Source: Chloroflexota bacterium (GTDB lineage Bacteria > Chloroflexota > Anaerolineae > Promineifilales > Promineifilaceae). Taken from it: DNA of 45,664 bases. The stretch's first letter is position 1. Each line of letters starts with the position of its first letter. Positions 29,565 through 38,291 of the stretch are shown here, piece after piece. Made by a program: the position numbers and the translations under genes. Under the pieces are notes generated by a model. The model was given only the letters and a program-made list of their open reading frames with translations. It was not told the origin of the DNA and did no database searches. Where the stretch lies: positions 28,249-73,912 of the forward strand of contig JAGNBF010000026.1 of the NCBI GenBank assembly GCA_018004935.1, written 5' to 3'.

Positions 29565-30353
29565 TCAAAGACCTAAATCGGACTGAATAACGGGAATTTT
29601 TTCCAGCATCGCGGCCGCGCCCAGCTCCATTAACTGGTTGCCCTGGGCAAAGCTCACATAGGTCTTGCCCGAAAGCTGGGGTACCACCGTACAATCGGCA
29701 CTACGCCAGCCCGTGCCCCGCACCAAAATTTCGATGGCTTCCAGACCTCGATTCAAGGGGCCAAGCAGGTGGCGCTTGGCTGATTCCTGGAACACATCAA
29801 TGGCAATCACATAATCCGCACCCATCTGTCGCACGACTGAGACGGGCACATTATTGACCAAACCCCCATCCGCCAGGAGATGACCATTGTGCCAGACGGG
29901 CGTCACAAAGCCCGGTACGGAGCAACTGGCTCGCACCGCTCTAGCCAGCGGGCCACTGTTGATGATCACTTCTTCGCCTGATTCGATGTCAATGGTCGAA
30001 ACAGCAAAAGGCACGGTCAGATCGGCAAAATGCAGGTCGCCGATCATATGAATGAGCCATTTTTCGAGTTTGTCGAAGGAGACAAGCCCTTCGCGGGAGA
30101 GGCTGGGGCGGGCGAAGTAACCCCAGTTCATCTGGGTTGCCAATTCGCGGAGAACAGGTAAGGGCACACCTGCAACGTATAATGCCCCAATGATAGAGCC
30201 AACACTGGTTCCGGCGACATAATCCACGGGAATTCCGGCCTGTTCCAATTCCACCAGGGCACCTACATGGGCAAAACCACGTACCGCACCCCCACCCAGG
30301 GCGAGGCCTACTTTTTTACAACCGTTTGGGGAAGTTCCGTTTGATACTGCCAT
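29565..30353 (-). CDS. Patatin-like phospholipase (RssA/NTE family)
   Basis: The 262-aa protein has the patatin catalytic set: oxyanion-hole glycine loop LALGGGAVRGFAHVGAL (about 17-33), nucleophile Ser50 in AGTSVGSIIGAL (48-59) and catalytic Asp in ADGGLVNNVPV (about 160-170). These enzymes hydrolyse acyl esters of phospholipids near the membrane. It has no signal peptide, so it is probably cytoplasmic. It is the first gene of a two-gene run with the AviRa-like gene. Upstream lies a GATTTAC tandem repeat and no clear ribosome binding site. Confidence 0.93.
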   Translation of the reverse strand: MAVSNGTSPNGCKKVGLALGGGAVRGFAHVGALVELEQAGIPVDYVAGTSVGSIIGALYVAGVPLPVLRELATQMNWGYFARPSLSREGLVSFDKLEKWLIHMIGDLHFADLTVPFAVSTIDIESGEEVIINSGPLARAVRASCSVPGFVTPVWHNGHLLADGGLVNNVPVSVVRQMGADYVIAIDVFQESAKRHLLGPLNRGLEAIEILVRGTGWRSADCTVVPQLSGKTYVSFAQGNQLMELGAAAMLEKIPVIQSDLGL

Positions 30354-30357
30354 ACTG

Positions 30358-30424
30358 CGATTTACGATTTACGATTTACGATTTACGATTGGCCCGGCAG
30401 TCTAAAATCGTAAATCAGCAATCG
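30358..30424. repeat. TTTACGA tandem repeat with inverted partner
   Basis: Four copies of the 7-bp unit TTTACGA (30361-30388) are followed after GGCCCGGCAGTC by TAAAATCGTAAATCAGC, which can pair with them. Confidence 0.85.
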
Positions 30425-30430
30425 TCAATC

Positions 30431-31600
30431 CTAGAAGTCCACTTCTTTCCCGGTAAACGCACACCAAAATAACTGTTCCGTTTCCTCATTGCCGGGCACA
30501 CGAGGAGTGGTAAGCATGAAAGCGTCTACAGCCGCGTTGCCGACCAACACATCCATCCGCTCCGCCAATTCTGCCTGGCTGATGGGGTACAGGTCAGGAA
30601 TGGTGCGGGGTTGGTGTAGGGCCACCTGCAATTGGGTGATGCGGTCAAGCAATGCCCGCACCGCTACCCGGTCGTCGTCATCACGGGAGAGGTCCAGGAA
30701 ACGGGCCGCGGCCGCGAGCCGTTCCGGGTTCTCATTGGCGGCATAACGTAGGGCATAAGGCAAAAACATCCCCACCGTGCGCCCGTGGGGGGTGTGGAAC
30801 AGGCCACCAAAAGCATGAGCCAACGAATGACCAATCCCCAACGAAGCATTACTCAACGCAATTCCGGCCATTGTGGCCGCATTATGCATCGCCTCACGCG
30901 CTTCCATATCGGCCCCATCGGCGTAGGCGCGGGGCAGGTAATGGAACACCAGCCACATCGCCGTCAGCGCCAGACCGTCCGTGTACAGCGTATGCCAGGG
31001 GGTGATGAATGATTCCAGGGCATGGGTCAGCACATCCATTCCCGTATCTGCCGTGATTTGGGCCGGGAGATGGCTCACCAGTACCGGGTCTACAATGGCA
31101 ATATCGGGCATCAGTTCTGGCGAGACAACAGTCAGTTTGCGTTGCTCGGCCATAATCGTCACCACCGCCCCCATACTCACATCCGCCCCTGTGCCGGACG
31201 TGGTGGAAATGCTGATCATTTTGGCTTTGCGGTGAGGGCTGAACGTTTCAAACGGGGTAATGCCTTCGGGGTCGGTGTCGGGGCGTTCATACAAGAACCA
31301 GGCTACTTTGGCCGCATCCAGGCAAGAGCCACCCCCCAGACCAATCACCCACTGTGGCTCATCAGCCAGAAGCAGGTCCCGCGCCCGGAAGACGGTCTCC
31401 AGCGAGGGATCCGGTTCCACCTCGGCAAAGAGTTGTACCGTCAGACCGGCGGCTTCTAGCCGACTGATCACGGGTTCGGCCAGACCTAATTGAATAATAT
31501 TATGGTCAGTAATAATAAACGCTCGCTCGCCGGTTAGTGTCTCTAACCGACTGAGGGCGTCTTCACCAAATACAATTTCAGGGCAACGGAAAGTCCACAT
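30431..31600 (-). CDS. Iron-containing (group III) alcohol dehydrogenase
   Basis: The 389-aa protein has the group III fold: NAD(P) site GLGGGSCLDAAK (about 102-113), TTSGTGADVS (about 143-152), and the metal ligands Asp/His in ADTGMDVLTHALES and His/His in GIGHSLAHAFGGLFHTPHGR. It would oxidise an alcohol or reduce an aldehyde with NAD(P)H in the cytoplasm. The substrate is unknown; the usual ligand pattern D-x3-H ... H-x(9-13)-H is intact, so an active iron enzyme is likely. It stands alone between two repeat-filled gaps. One octamer. Confidence 0.94.
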   Translation of the reverse strand: MWTFRCPEIVFGEDALSRLETLTGERAFIITDHNIIQLGLAEPVISRLEAAGLTVQLFAEVEPDPSLETVFRARDLLLADEPQWVIGLGGGSCLDAAKVAWFLYERPDTDPEGITPFETFSPHRKAKMISISTTSGTGADVSMGAVVTIMAEQRKLTVVSPELMPDIAIVDPVLVSHLPAQITADTGMDVLTHALESFITPWHTLYTDGLALTAMWLVFHYLPRAYADGADMEAREAMHNAATMAGIALSNASLGIGHSLAHAFGGLFHTPHGRTVGMFLPYALRYAANENPERLAAAARFLDLSRDDDDRVAVRALLDRITQLQVALHQPRTIPDLYPISQAELAERMDVLVGNAAVDAFMLTTPRVPGNEETEQLFWCAFTGKEVDF

Positions 31601-31611
31601 GGTTTAGTGAA

Positions 31612-31684
31612 CAGTGGACAGTAAACAGTGAACAGTGAACAGGCATTGGTAACAGTTCACTGTTCACTGTCTACTGTTTACTGT
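31612..31684. repeat. ACAGTAAACAGTGAACAGTGAAC inverted repeat
   Basis: CAGTAAACAGTGAACAGTGA on the left pairs with TCACTGTTCACTGTCTACTG on the right with a short GGCATTGGTAAC loop. It fills the gap between the SCP2 and alcohol dehydrogenase genes. Confidence 0.85.
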
Positions 31685-31685
31685 A

Positions 31686-32084
31686 TTAAGGCCATTGGGT
31701 GTCAAGGGCTTTAGCGCAATTGACGAGTTCAATGGCCGCTTTGGGGGATTTGAGGATTTTAGCCAGGGGGCCTTTAACCTTAAGTTTGCCAGTCATTAAC
31801 CCTCTAATGGGGTCTAATTTACCCCCGACAACCTCTTTCCAGGTAGCGAGGGGGGCGGTAATAGTAAATTCGGAAGGGACGGTGGCTTCGGCGGAATGGG
31901 CTTTGCGGCAGTCGCCATGCCATAAATCAAGGTAAATGTAAATATCTTTATGGATACCCGGCCCGGTGACGATAAGGCAAAGGTCGCCTTCCCACTTCGC
32001 GGCCGCGTCCTTATACGCTTTACTTTTATTCAACCCATCTGACAGGGCTAAAGTCCATTCATTACTGGCAAATGGTAAGGCCAT
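31686..32084 (-). CDS. SCP2 sterol-binding-domain protein
   Basis: The 132-aa protein is a single SCP2 domain: WEGDLCLIVTG, YIYLDLWHGDCRKA, PSEFTITAPLATWKEVVGGKLDPIRGLMTGKLKVKG and the C-terminal helix. Bacterial members bind lipids or hydrophobic ligands in a tunnel; no catalytic residues are expected. AGGAGGTAAAAC gives an ideal ribosome binding site, so this gene is probably well translated. One GCGGCCGC octamer encodes the Ala-Ala-Ala in YKDAAAKWE. Confidence 0.88.
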   Translation of the reverse strand: MALPFASNEWTLALSDGLNKSKAYKDAAAKWEGDLCLIVTGPGIHKDIYIYLDLWHGDCRKAHSAEATVPSEFTITAPLATWKEVVGGKLDPIRGLMTGKLKVKGPLAKILKSPKAAIELVNCAKALDTQWP

Positions 32085-32181
32085 GTTTTACCTCCTGGGG
32101 GGTATGAAAAATAACAAAGTGACAAAGTGACAATCTCCTTCGCTGACAAGCCGTTAAACCACGTTGAGATTTATAAATTGT

Positions 32182-32304
32182 GGGTCTTCGGGATTTCAGG
32201 GGGTTGACACCATCTGTAGGGGCAACCCTTGTGGTTGCCCTTGGCGGGGCAGGCACAAGGCCAGCCCCTACATGTAGCCACACCCCGCGAATTCCGAAAG
32301 AACC
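32182..32304. repeat. GGGTCTTCGGGATTTC / GGGCAACC dispersed repeat, copy 2
   Basis: Same order of blocks as 19111-19221, with a complete TGTAGGGGCAACCCTTGTGG followed by TTGCCC hairpin and the closing AAAGAACC. Confidence 0.85.
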
Positions 32305-32372
32305 TAAATTGTGAACCGTGGTAACAGAAGAACAGATCACTACCCACTGATTATAACATTACTGCCAGTTTC

Positions 32373-32401
32373 TTGTAGGCATTCCCCACAGCGTTTATAA
32401 T
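32373..32401 (+). promoter_or_regulatory. Sigma-70-like promoter for the PHA-regulator-like gene
   Basis: TTGTAG (32373-32378), a 17-nt spacer and TATAAT (32396-32401) lie about 55 nt upstream of the start codon. Confidence 0.5.
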
Positions 32402-32457
32402 CCCTTTCTGACGCAACGCATTACATCTTTTCCCTAATCATTGAGCGGGCACAAATG

Positions 32458-33003
32458 ATGGTTACCATTAAACGTTACCCCAATCGTAAGCTGTATAACA
32501 CGGAGACAAAGAAGTATATCACCCTGGATGGTATTTCTGATTTAATTCGGGAGGGTGAAGAGGTGCAGGTGCTAGATCATGCCTCGGGTGAAGATTTAAC
32601 CGCTTTAACCTTAAGCCAGATTTTATTTGAGCGGGAAAAGAAGAGTATCTCCGGTTTTTTGCCCCATTCCGTTCTAACCGGATTGGTGAAGGCGGGGGGA
32701 GAGACTCTGGCTTCGTTGCGTCGGTCATTGGCTTTGCCACTGAATTTATTTAATCAGGTAGATGAGGAGATTAACCGGCGCATTAACGTGTTGGTGAACG
32801 AGGGGGAGTTGAGCGAGGATGAAGCCGAACTCTGGCGTGATAAATTGCTCAACGGGGAAGGGAATGAGCCTGCGGCCGCGACAATGACCGAAGATGACGT
32901 GCAGGCATTGTTTGAAAAACATGGCATACCTCGGCGCGAAGACCTGGAACGGCTCGAAGCGCAGTTGGAAGCCCTATCAAAAGCCCTCGAACAAATCATC
33001 TGA
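32458..33003 (+). CDS. PHA/PHB synthesis regulator-like DNA-binding protein (PhaR type)
   Basis: Residues about 2-60 match the PHB/PHA accumulation regulator DNA-binding domain: TIKRYPNRKLYNTETKKYIT followed by LDGISDLIREGEEVQVLD. The rest (about 75-181) is helical and charged, ending in a likely coiled coil (REDLERLEAQLEALSKALEQII), unlike the short C-terminal repeat domain of proteobacterial PhaR and closer to a phasin-like tail. PhaR represses phasin genes and binds PHA granules; no PHA genes are in view, so the role here is inferred only from the domain. ATG at 32455 or 32458 is possible. Confidence 0.85.
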   Translation: MVTIKRYPNRKLYNTETKKYITLDGISDLIREGEEVQVLDHASGEDLTALTLSQILFEREKKSISGFLPHSVLTGLVKAGGETLASLRRSLALPLNLFNQVDEEINRRINVLVNEGELSEDEAELWRDKLLNGEGNEPAAATMTEDDVQALFEKHGIPRREDLERLEAQLEALSKALEQII

Positions 33004-33013
33004 CAATTCACGT

Positions 33014-33092
33014 AACTACTAAGGCTCTCGAGGGCTGGGCTTGTCGAAGGCAACACGAGGCTTCGACAAACTCAGGCAAGGGCTTAGTAGTT
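33014..33092. repeat. CTTGTCGAAG palindromic repeat with outer AACTACTAAG arms
   Basis: Outer arms AACTACTAAG/CTTAGTAGTT enclose the inner CTTGTCGAAG/CTTCGACAA hairpin, related to 6460-6495. It lies between the regulator gene and the next gene. Confidence 0.8.
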
Positions 33093-33120
33093 CCAATTCA
33101 CATCTTGTTGGGCGAACGTC

Positions 33121-33681
33121 ATGCTCAAAATTAACGGCTCCGCGAGACTGTCTTTTACATTCCCTGCCGACCGTCGTACCACGTTCATTTATTTCAGCGA
33201 TATGTATCGGCTGGTCAGCCATCTACGCTATATTGAACTGGTAGACGAATCACCGGGTTATCAATATCGTTTACGTTATGACTCCAGCGAGTTAAATGCG
33301 TATGATATTCACGTTCTTTGTGATGTGCGGCTCGATGCCAGTGACCGTTACAATACCATCCGGGTAGCGCCGGTTGAAGGTCGGCAACCCGTTGAAGCCA
33401 AAGCTACCCTTTCCTCTACCTTTGGGCAGGGTTTTTACAGCAGTGAAGCCTTCTTTTACGATGTGGAAGGGGACCAAACCCGCATCGAATACAAATTGTC
33501 ACTCCGGGCTGATTTGCCGCGCCCTAGCAGTATGCGCCTGATGCCTGGCCGAGTGGTGGATAAAATTGCCCACGGCATTACCAATAAACGCATCCGCGAA
33601 ATTGCCGAAGGGTTTATTACAGACTCGATTGCCGCTTTCCCCGTCTGGCGCTCCGCAGAAGGGGATGGGGTAATGCGGTGA
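33121..33681 (+). CDS. Hypothetical SRPBCC/DUF1997-like protein
   Basis: The 186-aa product is beta-rich with a long C-terminal helix (SSMRLMPGRVVDKIAHGITN then KRIREIAEGFITDSIAAF), and its start, SARLSFTFPADRRTTFIYFSD, resembles the opening strand and helix of START/SRPBCC ligand-binding folds such as DUF1997. No catalytic residues can be named. It follows the PHA-regulator-like gene on the same strand with a palindromic repeat between. There is no clear ribosome binding site. The fold guess is tentative; the gene itself is likely real from its length and codon pattern. Confidence 0.7.
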   Translation: MLKINGSARLSFTFPADRRTTFIYFSDMYRLVSHLRYIELVDESPGYQYRLRYDSSELNAYDIHVLCDVRLDASDRYNTIRVAPVEGRQPVEAKATLSSTFGQGFYSSEAFFYDVEGDQTRIEYKLSLRADLPRPSSMRLMPGRVVDKIAHGITNKRIREIAEGFITDSIAAFPVWRSAEGDGVMR

Positions 33682-33868
33682 TGGGGTGATGAGGCAACGG
33701 GGAATGGTCATGAAAGTTGGCCCCGTGAAGGTTACATGGTAAATGGTACTCCCCCCCACATCCACCTTTGCTTGATCCATCTGCATCTTCTCAATATTTC
33801 GGGGGAAACGTAGCCTGAGCGTGCCGAAAGCGGTTGGTTGAGCCTGTCATAACTAACGCTACTACCCT

Positions 33869-35686
33869 TTATTGAGAAGATACTTCCATCTGGTAACGAT
33901 GCAAATTGTAGAGGTTGGCGTAGGCTCCCTGCCGGGCCAAAAGTTCCTGATGGGTGCCGCTTTCGACGATGCGGCCGCTATCCAGCACAATAATCCGGTC
34001 GGCCATGCTCACGGTGGAGAAACGGTGAGAGATAAGGATGGTCGTGCGGCCGCGAGCTAACTCCCGAAAACGAGAAAAAATTTCATACTCGGCCCGTGCA
34101 TCCAGATTGGAAGTGGGTTCATCTAACACCAACAGGGCTGATGGCCGGGCAAAGGCGCGGGCGATGGCAATCCTCTGCCACTGCCCCCCAGAAAGATCAA
34201 AAGTGCCGAATAAACGGCCCAACAATGTATCATACTGTTGCGGCAGGCGGGCGATGATTTCCTCTACCCTGGCCTGTTGGGCGATGCGCTCCACTTCGGC
34301 CCGGTCGGTGAGCAGGCGGCGCCAATCCCCGTAGGCAATGTTTTCGGCGGCGGTGGCTTCGTATTGGTTGAATCCCTGAAAAACAAAGGAAAGATGGCGG
34401 TGTAATTCGGCCAGGGAAACCTGGTTAATATCATGACCATCAAAACAGATGCGGCCGCGGTCGGGGGTGTAAAAACCGGCAATCAACTTCACCAGGGTAC
34501 TCTTCCCGGCCCCGTTTTCTCCCACCAGGGCTACGGTTTCACCAGGGTTTATCTGTAAGGACAGGTTGGTGAGAACTTTCTCTTCGTGGTTGGGGTAAGC
34601 AAAATCCAGGTTTTCGATGGTGATGGCCCCGTGCCCAGGTAGCTGAATGGGGGGCGTGGGCAAGGGGCGAGGATGCGGCCGCACGGCAAAATAGTCCATC
34701 AAATTCGTAATGTACAACGTCTCCTCTAACATCAGCGATGTCGAACCAATCAGCCCTTCCATTGTACTACGCAGGCGGATGACCAGAGCGGCATACACCG
34801 CCACATCCCCCACCGTAAGTGCTCCGGCCAATACCTGGCTGACAATACGCCCAAAGACCACAAAAAACAGGACCACGGAAACCAGTAAAAACAAAGCATG
34901 CCCCTGCCATTGGCGGCGGAACAGGGCCTGATCTTCATCCCGAAAACCGCGTAGCAGGTTGTCATATTTCGCCAGCAGATGGGGCGCCAGATCCAGCAAC
35001 TTGATTTCCGCCACTGAATGCCGCCCGGTCAGCTTATTCATAAAATAACGCATCCAGCGCAGGCGTGTCACCCGCACATGCTCTTTTTGGTAATGCAAAC
35101 GGGAGAGTTGCCACTGGAACAGCAGATAGGGTAATGCCAGTGGCACAAAGGCTACTACCACACGTGGTTCAATGGCGATGAGGATAAACAGCAGTGAGGT
35201 GATTTGGATGCCATTACTCGCCGTGTTGATCATCTGACTGACAAAGCCGCTAAAATGGGTGGCCGGATTTTGCCGCGCCCGTTCCATCATGTCCTGAAAA
35301 TCACTACTCTCAAAGTAGGCCAGGTCCAGAGTGGCGGCATGAGTCAACAGGTCATGCATCAGCCGGATGTTTAGTTCGGCCAGTAGGCGGCGGCTTACAT
35401 AACTCTGGGTTGAACCGGCCAGAGCCAATAAGGACATAAGCAAAAGCCCCACGACTAACCAAAACCAGACCGGATTTAGATTATTTTGGGGTTGATCGAG
35501 AGAGAACACCAGCGTATTGATCAGTTCACGCCCGGCATAAGCTTGCAGGGCAGGGAGCAAACTTTGGAGCAGGGCCAGACTCAGGGTGGCGATTGTCAGG
35601 CGGCGACTGGTGGCCCAGGTAAAGCGGAAAGCCCAGAGACCATTGCGCCAGAGGTGTCGGAGAGAGGTGTGGGGAAGGCGATTCAT
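33869..35686 (-). CDS. ABC transporter, fused permease and ATPase (exporter type)
   Basis: A 605-aa half-transporter expected to work as a dimer in the inner membrane. Residues about 1-320 form the transmembrane domain with six likely helices. Residues about 355-590 form the ATPase: Walker A VGENGAGKSTL, Q-loop FVFQGF, signature LSGGQWQRIAIARAF, Walker B LLVLDEPT, D-loop SNLDARAE and H-loop LISHRFSTV. All motifs are intact. The cargo (lipid, peptide or drug) cannot be told. A single gene with no partner. Four octamers, all in the ATPase half or just before it. The start ATG 35686 lacks a strong ribosome binding site. Confidence 0.93.
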   Translation of the reverse strand: MNRLPHTSLRHLWRNGLWAFRFTWATSRRLTIATLSLALLQSLLPALQAYAGRELINTLVFSLDQPQNNLNPVWFWLVVGLLLMSLLALAGSTQSYVSRRLLAELNIRLMHDLLTHAATLDLAYFESSDFQDMMERARQNPATHFSGFVSQMINTASNGIQITSLLFILIAIEPRVVVAFVPLALPYLLFQWQLSRLHYQKEHVRVTRLRWMRYFMNKLTGRHSVAEIKLLDLAPHLLAKYDNLLRGFRDEDQALFRRQWQGHALFLLVSVVLFFVVFGRIVSQVLAGALTVGDVAVYAALVIRLRSTMEGLIGSTSLMLEETLYITNLMDYFAVRPHPRPLPTPPIQLPGHGAITIENLDFAYPNHEEKVLTNLSLQINPGETVALVGENGAGKSTLVKLIAGFYTPDRGRICFDGHDINQVSLAELHRHLSFVFQGFNQYEATAAENIAYGDWRRLLTDRAEVERIAQQARVEEIIARLPQQYDTLLGRLFGTFDLSGGQWQRIAIARAFARPSALLVLDEPTSNLDARAEYEIFSRFRELARGRTTILISHRFSTVSMADRIIVLDSGRIVESGTHQELLARQGAYANLYNLHRYQMEVSSQ

Positions 35687-35745
35687 GATATGATCGTTTA
35701 TGAACGATTACTGGTGACTCCTTTTCACTGACAATGGGTAAGCGT

Positions 35746-35876
35746 CTAGTACAACTTGGCGAAAACAGAAACCAGGTTTTTCCATCGAATTCGGAGTGCA
35801 TTACAGGAGAAAAACCTGGTTTCTCAACCTGCTAGTACAACTTGGCGAAAACAGAAACCAGGTTTTTCCATCGAAT
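35746..35876. repeat. Exact 45-bp direct repeat plus inverted core
   Basis: CTAGTACAACTTGGCGAAAA and the following 25 bases to TCGAAT occur identically at 35746-35790 and 35832-35876. Between them AAAAACCTGGTTTCT (near 35810-35824) is the reverse complement of the AGAAACCAGGTTTTT inside each copy. It lies in the divergent gap between the ABC transporter and the STAND gene. Confidence 0.92.
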
Positions 35877-35966
35877 AATGTCAGGCCAACGGCCTGGGTA
35901 AAGATAGCCCGGTCATTTTACGACCGGGCGATATAGATGAATTTACACGACTAAACGGTTACGACA

Positions 35967-38291
35967 ATGGTAACACTTTTTGCTGAAAAACTGACTTTTT
36001 ACGTTCATCGCTCGGCTTATTCGGCAGGGCAATTGGCGCACCTGTCGGGCGTGCCGAAGATGACGATTGTGCATTGGTTGGAAGGGCGGGTAGCGCGGCC
36101 GCGCCGTTGGCAACCGCTCGTCCAATTATTAGCGGCGTTACGGCTGAGTGAAGTTGAGGCCAATGAGGTACTGGGGGCGGCGGGACATCCCATCGTGAGG
36201 GCGTTGCAGGCGCAGGTGCGGGGGGGTGAAGAAGAAAGGTTATTGGTGTATTGGTTATTGGATCAGCGGTCGCAACGCACTCCATTCCAGGTTATTGCCG
36301 ATGTGCCGGTGTTTGTAGGGCGGGAAGGGTTATTGGCGGAGTTGCAAGCGGCTTTGCGGGGAGGGCATCATCCCGCGCCGTATGTGTTGTATGGCATGGC
36401 CGGGGTGGGCAAGACGACGCTGGCGGTGCATCTGGCGTACCGGGTGCGGGAGATGTTTCCTGATGGGGTGTTGTGGGCGCGGCCGCATCTTTCCGACCCG
36501 CTCACCATTTTGGCGACGTTTGCCTGGGCCTACGGGCAAGAGGTGGGGGATTATGCTGATGGGGACAGCCGCGGCCGCGTCGTGCGTGACATTTTGGCCG
36601 ACAAACGTGCCCTCATTTTGCTCGATGATGTGATCACCTGGGCCGAGATTCAGCCCCTTTTACCCCCCACCGGTTCTTGTGCTGTCTTGCTGACGACGCA
36701 ACAACGTGAGGTAGCGGCCCGGCCTGGGGTGAAAGCGTGGGAAGTGAAACCGTTCGCGGCCGCGGATTCACTGGCCCTCTTTGCTCAGGTAGGGGATGCC
36801 GGGTGGGTGGCCCAACACGAGGCAGAGTTGCAGGAAGTAGCCGAGCGGTTGGGGTATTGGCCGCTGGCGGTGGGGTTGGTAGCCAGCCGTCTGGCCTTTG
36901 AACCGGCCTGGGTGGCCGAGCAATTCCTGGCCCAATTGCGCCAATCGGCCTGGCCCACCGCCCTGAATGACATCCAACAGACCATTCACCAGACGCTGGA
37001 TTTGCTGGTGGCCCGGTTGTCACCCCAGGCGAAGGGGTTGTTGCCGTTGTTGGGGTTGATGGGGGTACACGAGTTTGCGGAGAACGCGGCCGCGATCCTG
37101 AGCGACCTGGCTGAACCAGCGTTGGCCGTGTATGAACTGGTGAGCCGGTCGTTTTTGCAGGCGGTGCGGCCGCGACGAGTGCGCTGGCATCCCCTGGTGC
37201 AAAGTTACATCCAGACCCATTTTCCAGCCGATGAGAGCCAGATTGATCGTTTTGTGGCCTATAGCCTGGAATTGGCCCGCTCCGGGCAGATGCACGAATT
37301 GGACAGAGAGCAGGGGCATCTGACGCAAACACGGCAGATGGTGTGGCAGAGGGGTCAATGGCAAACCTGGGCGCAATTCATGGTGCGGTTGTGGCCGTAC
37401 TGGGAGCAGAGAGGGCTGTACCGGCTGATTGGGGCCGAGGTGCGGGAGCGGTTGGATTGGTTACAAAAACATATCGCGGCGGATGATGCTCTCTGGCGAG
37501 ACTGGGTGTGGAGTCCCGTGTGGGTGATCCGGGCAAAGCTGGCCCGGTTTGAGCATGATTATGACGCGGCCGCAGTCGCTTTGGCTGTTGCGGCCGCGCT
37601 TGCCCAACCAGCATACCAGGGTGAGGTGTGGCTGGAGCGGGGTGTGCTGGCGAATTACCGGGAAGACAACGTCGCGGCCGCGCGTTGTTTTGCTGAGGGG
37701 ATGGCTCTGGCGCGGCAGTTCCGACAACCCCAGCTCATGGCGCAATTGCTCAAAGAGTTGGGTATTTTGGCCCTGGAAAAGAACAATCTGGCGCAGATGG
37801 AGCAGTTGTACCGGGAAGCGTTGTCCTTGAGTGGGCAGGATCAATTCCTGGCCCTCAATCTGCTGAGAGGATTGGGTACGTTGCACTTTTTTAAGGGGGA
37901 GCGGGACACGGCGTTCCAATTTTATGCCCAATCATTGGCGATGGCGCGGGAGTTGGATGTTAGAGATGGCATGGTTCATGGGCTGAACAATCTGGCGGTT
38001 ATTTTTGTGTTGCGGGAGCAATGGGCGCAAGCGGATAAGCAGTTGGACGAGGCGGAACAGTTGGCTGAGACCATCGGCCACCGCCAGACGATGGCTTTGC
38101 TTCGTTACAACCGGGCGTTGTTGACGTGGTATCAGGGGGACGCGGCCGCGACTCGTACTTATTTACACCAGGCCCAACAGATCGCCCAGGCTATCAGCAG
38201 TACCCGGCTGTTGCGACGCATTGAGAACACGTTAGAGGGGTTGGACGCGGCCGCGCCACCCACCGAACGGCTCATCCTCTTTTACGATTGA
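35967..38291 (+). CDS. STAND ATPase: HTH, NB-ARC and TPR regulator-like protein
   Basis: The 774-aa protein has an N-terminal HTH-like region (about 15-60; AGQLAHLSGVPKMTIVHWLEG), then NB-ARC with Walker A YGMAGVGKTTL (142-152) and Walker B RALILLDDV (214-222), a sensor-like CAVLLTTQQR, a helical GxP-like stretch LGYWPLAVGLVASRL, a winged-helix part and about six TPR-type repeats from about 520 to the end. STAND proteins use ligand-driven oligomerisation to control transcription or, in defence forms, to trigger effectors. No nuclease or protease effector is fused, so a regulator is more likely. The gene holds 11 GCGGCCGC octamers, and overlaps the convergent next gene by 10 bp. Confidence 0.85.
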   Translation: MVTLFAEKLTFYVHRSAYSAGQLAHLSGVPKMTIVHWLEGRVARPRRWQPLVQLLAALRLSEVEANEVLGAAGHPIVRALQAQVRGGEEERLLVYWLLDQRSQRTPFQVIADVPVFVGREGLLAELQAALRGGHHPAPYVLYGMAGVGKTTLAVHLAYRVREMFPDGVLWARPHLSDPLTILATFAWAYGQEVGDYADGDSRGRVVRDILADKRALILLDDVITWAEIQPLLPPTGSCAVLLTTQQREVAARPGVKAWEVKPFAAADSLALFAQVGDAGWVAQHEAELQEVAERLGYWPLAVGLVASRLAFEPAWVAEQFLAQLRQSAWPTALNDIQQTIHQTLDLLVARLSPQAKGLLPLLGLMGVHEFAENAAAILSDLAEPALAVYELVSRSFLQAVRPRRVRWHPLVQSYIQTHFPADESQIDRFVAYSLELARSGQMHELDREQGHLTQTRQMVWQRGQWQTWAQFMVRLWPYWEQRGLYRLIGAEVRERLDWLQKHIAADDALWRDWVWSPVWVIRAKLARFEHDYDAAAVALAVAAALAQPAYQGEVWLERGVLANYREDNVAAARCFAEGMALARQFRQPQLMAQLLKELGILALEKNNLAQMEQLYREALSLSGQDQFLALNLLRGLGTLHFFKGERDTAFQFYAQSLAMARELDVRDGMVHGLNNLAVIFVLREQWAQADKQLDEAEQLAETIGHRQTMALLRYNRALLTWYQGDAAATRTYLHQAQQIAQAISSTRLLRRIENTLEGLDAAAPPTERLILFYD

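Larger units (their letters stand above)
32085..32457. other. 373-bp divergent intergenic region
   Basis: It contains the second copy of the GGGTCTTCGGGATTTC repeat and the predicted promoter of the PHA-regulator-like gene. No small gene is supported. Confidence 0.6.

Noticed and set aside
35967-38291. SARP-type or Avs-type defence protein
   Set aside because: There is no SARP DNA-binding domain and no fused nuclease or protease effector; only HTH-like, NB-ARC and TPR parts are visible.
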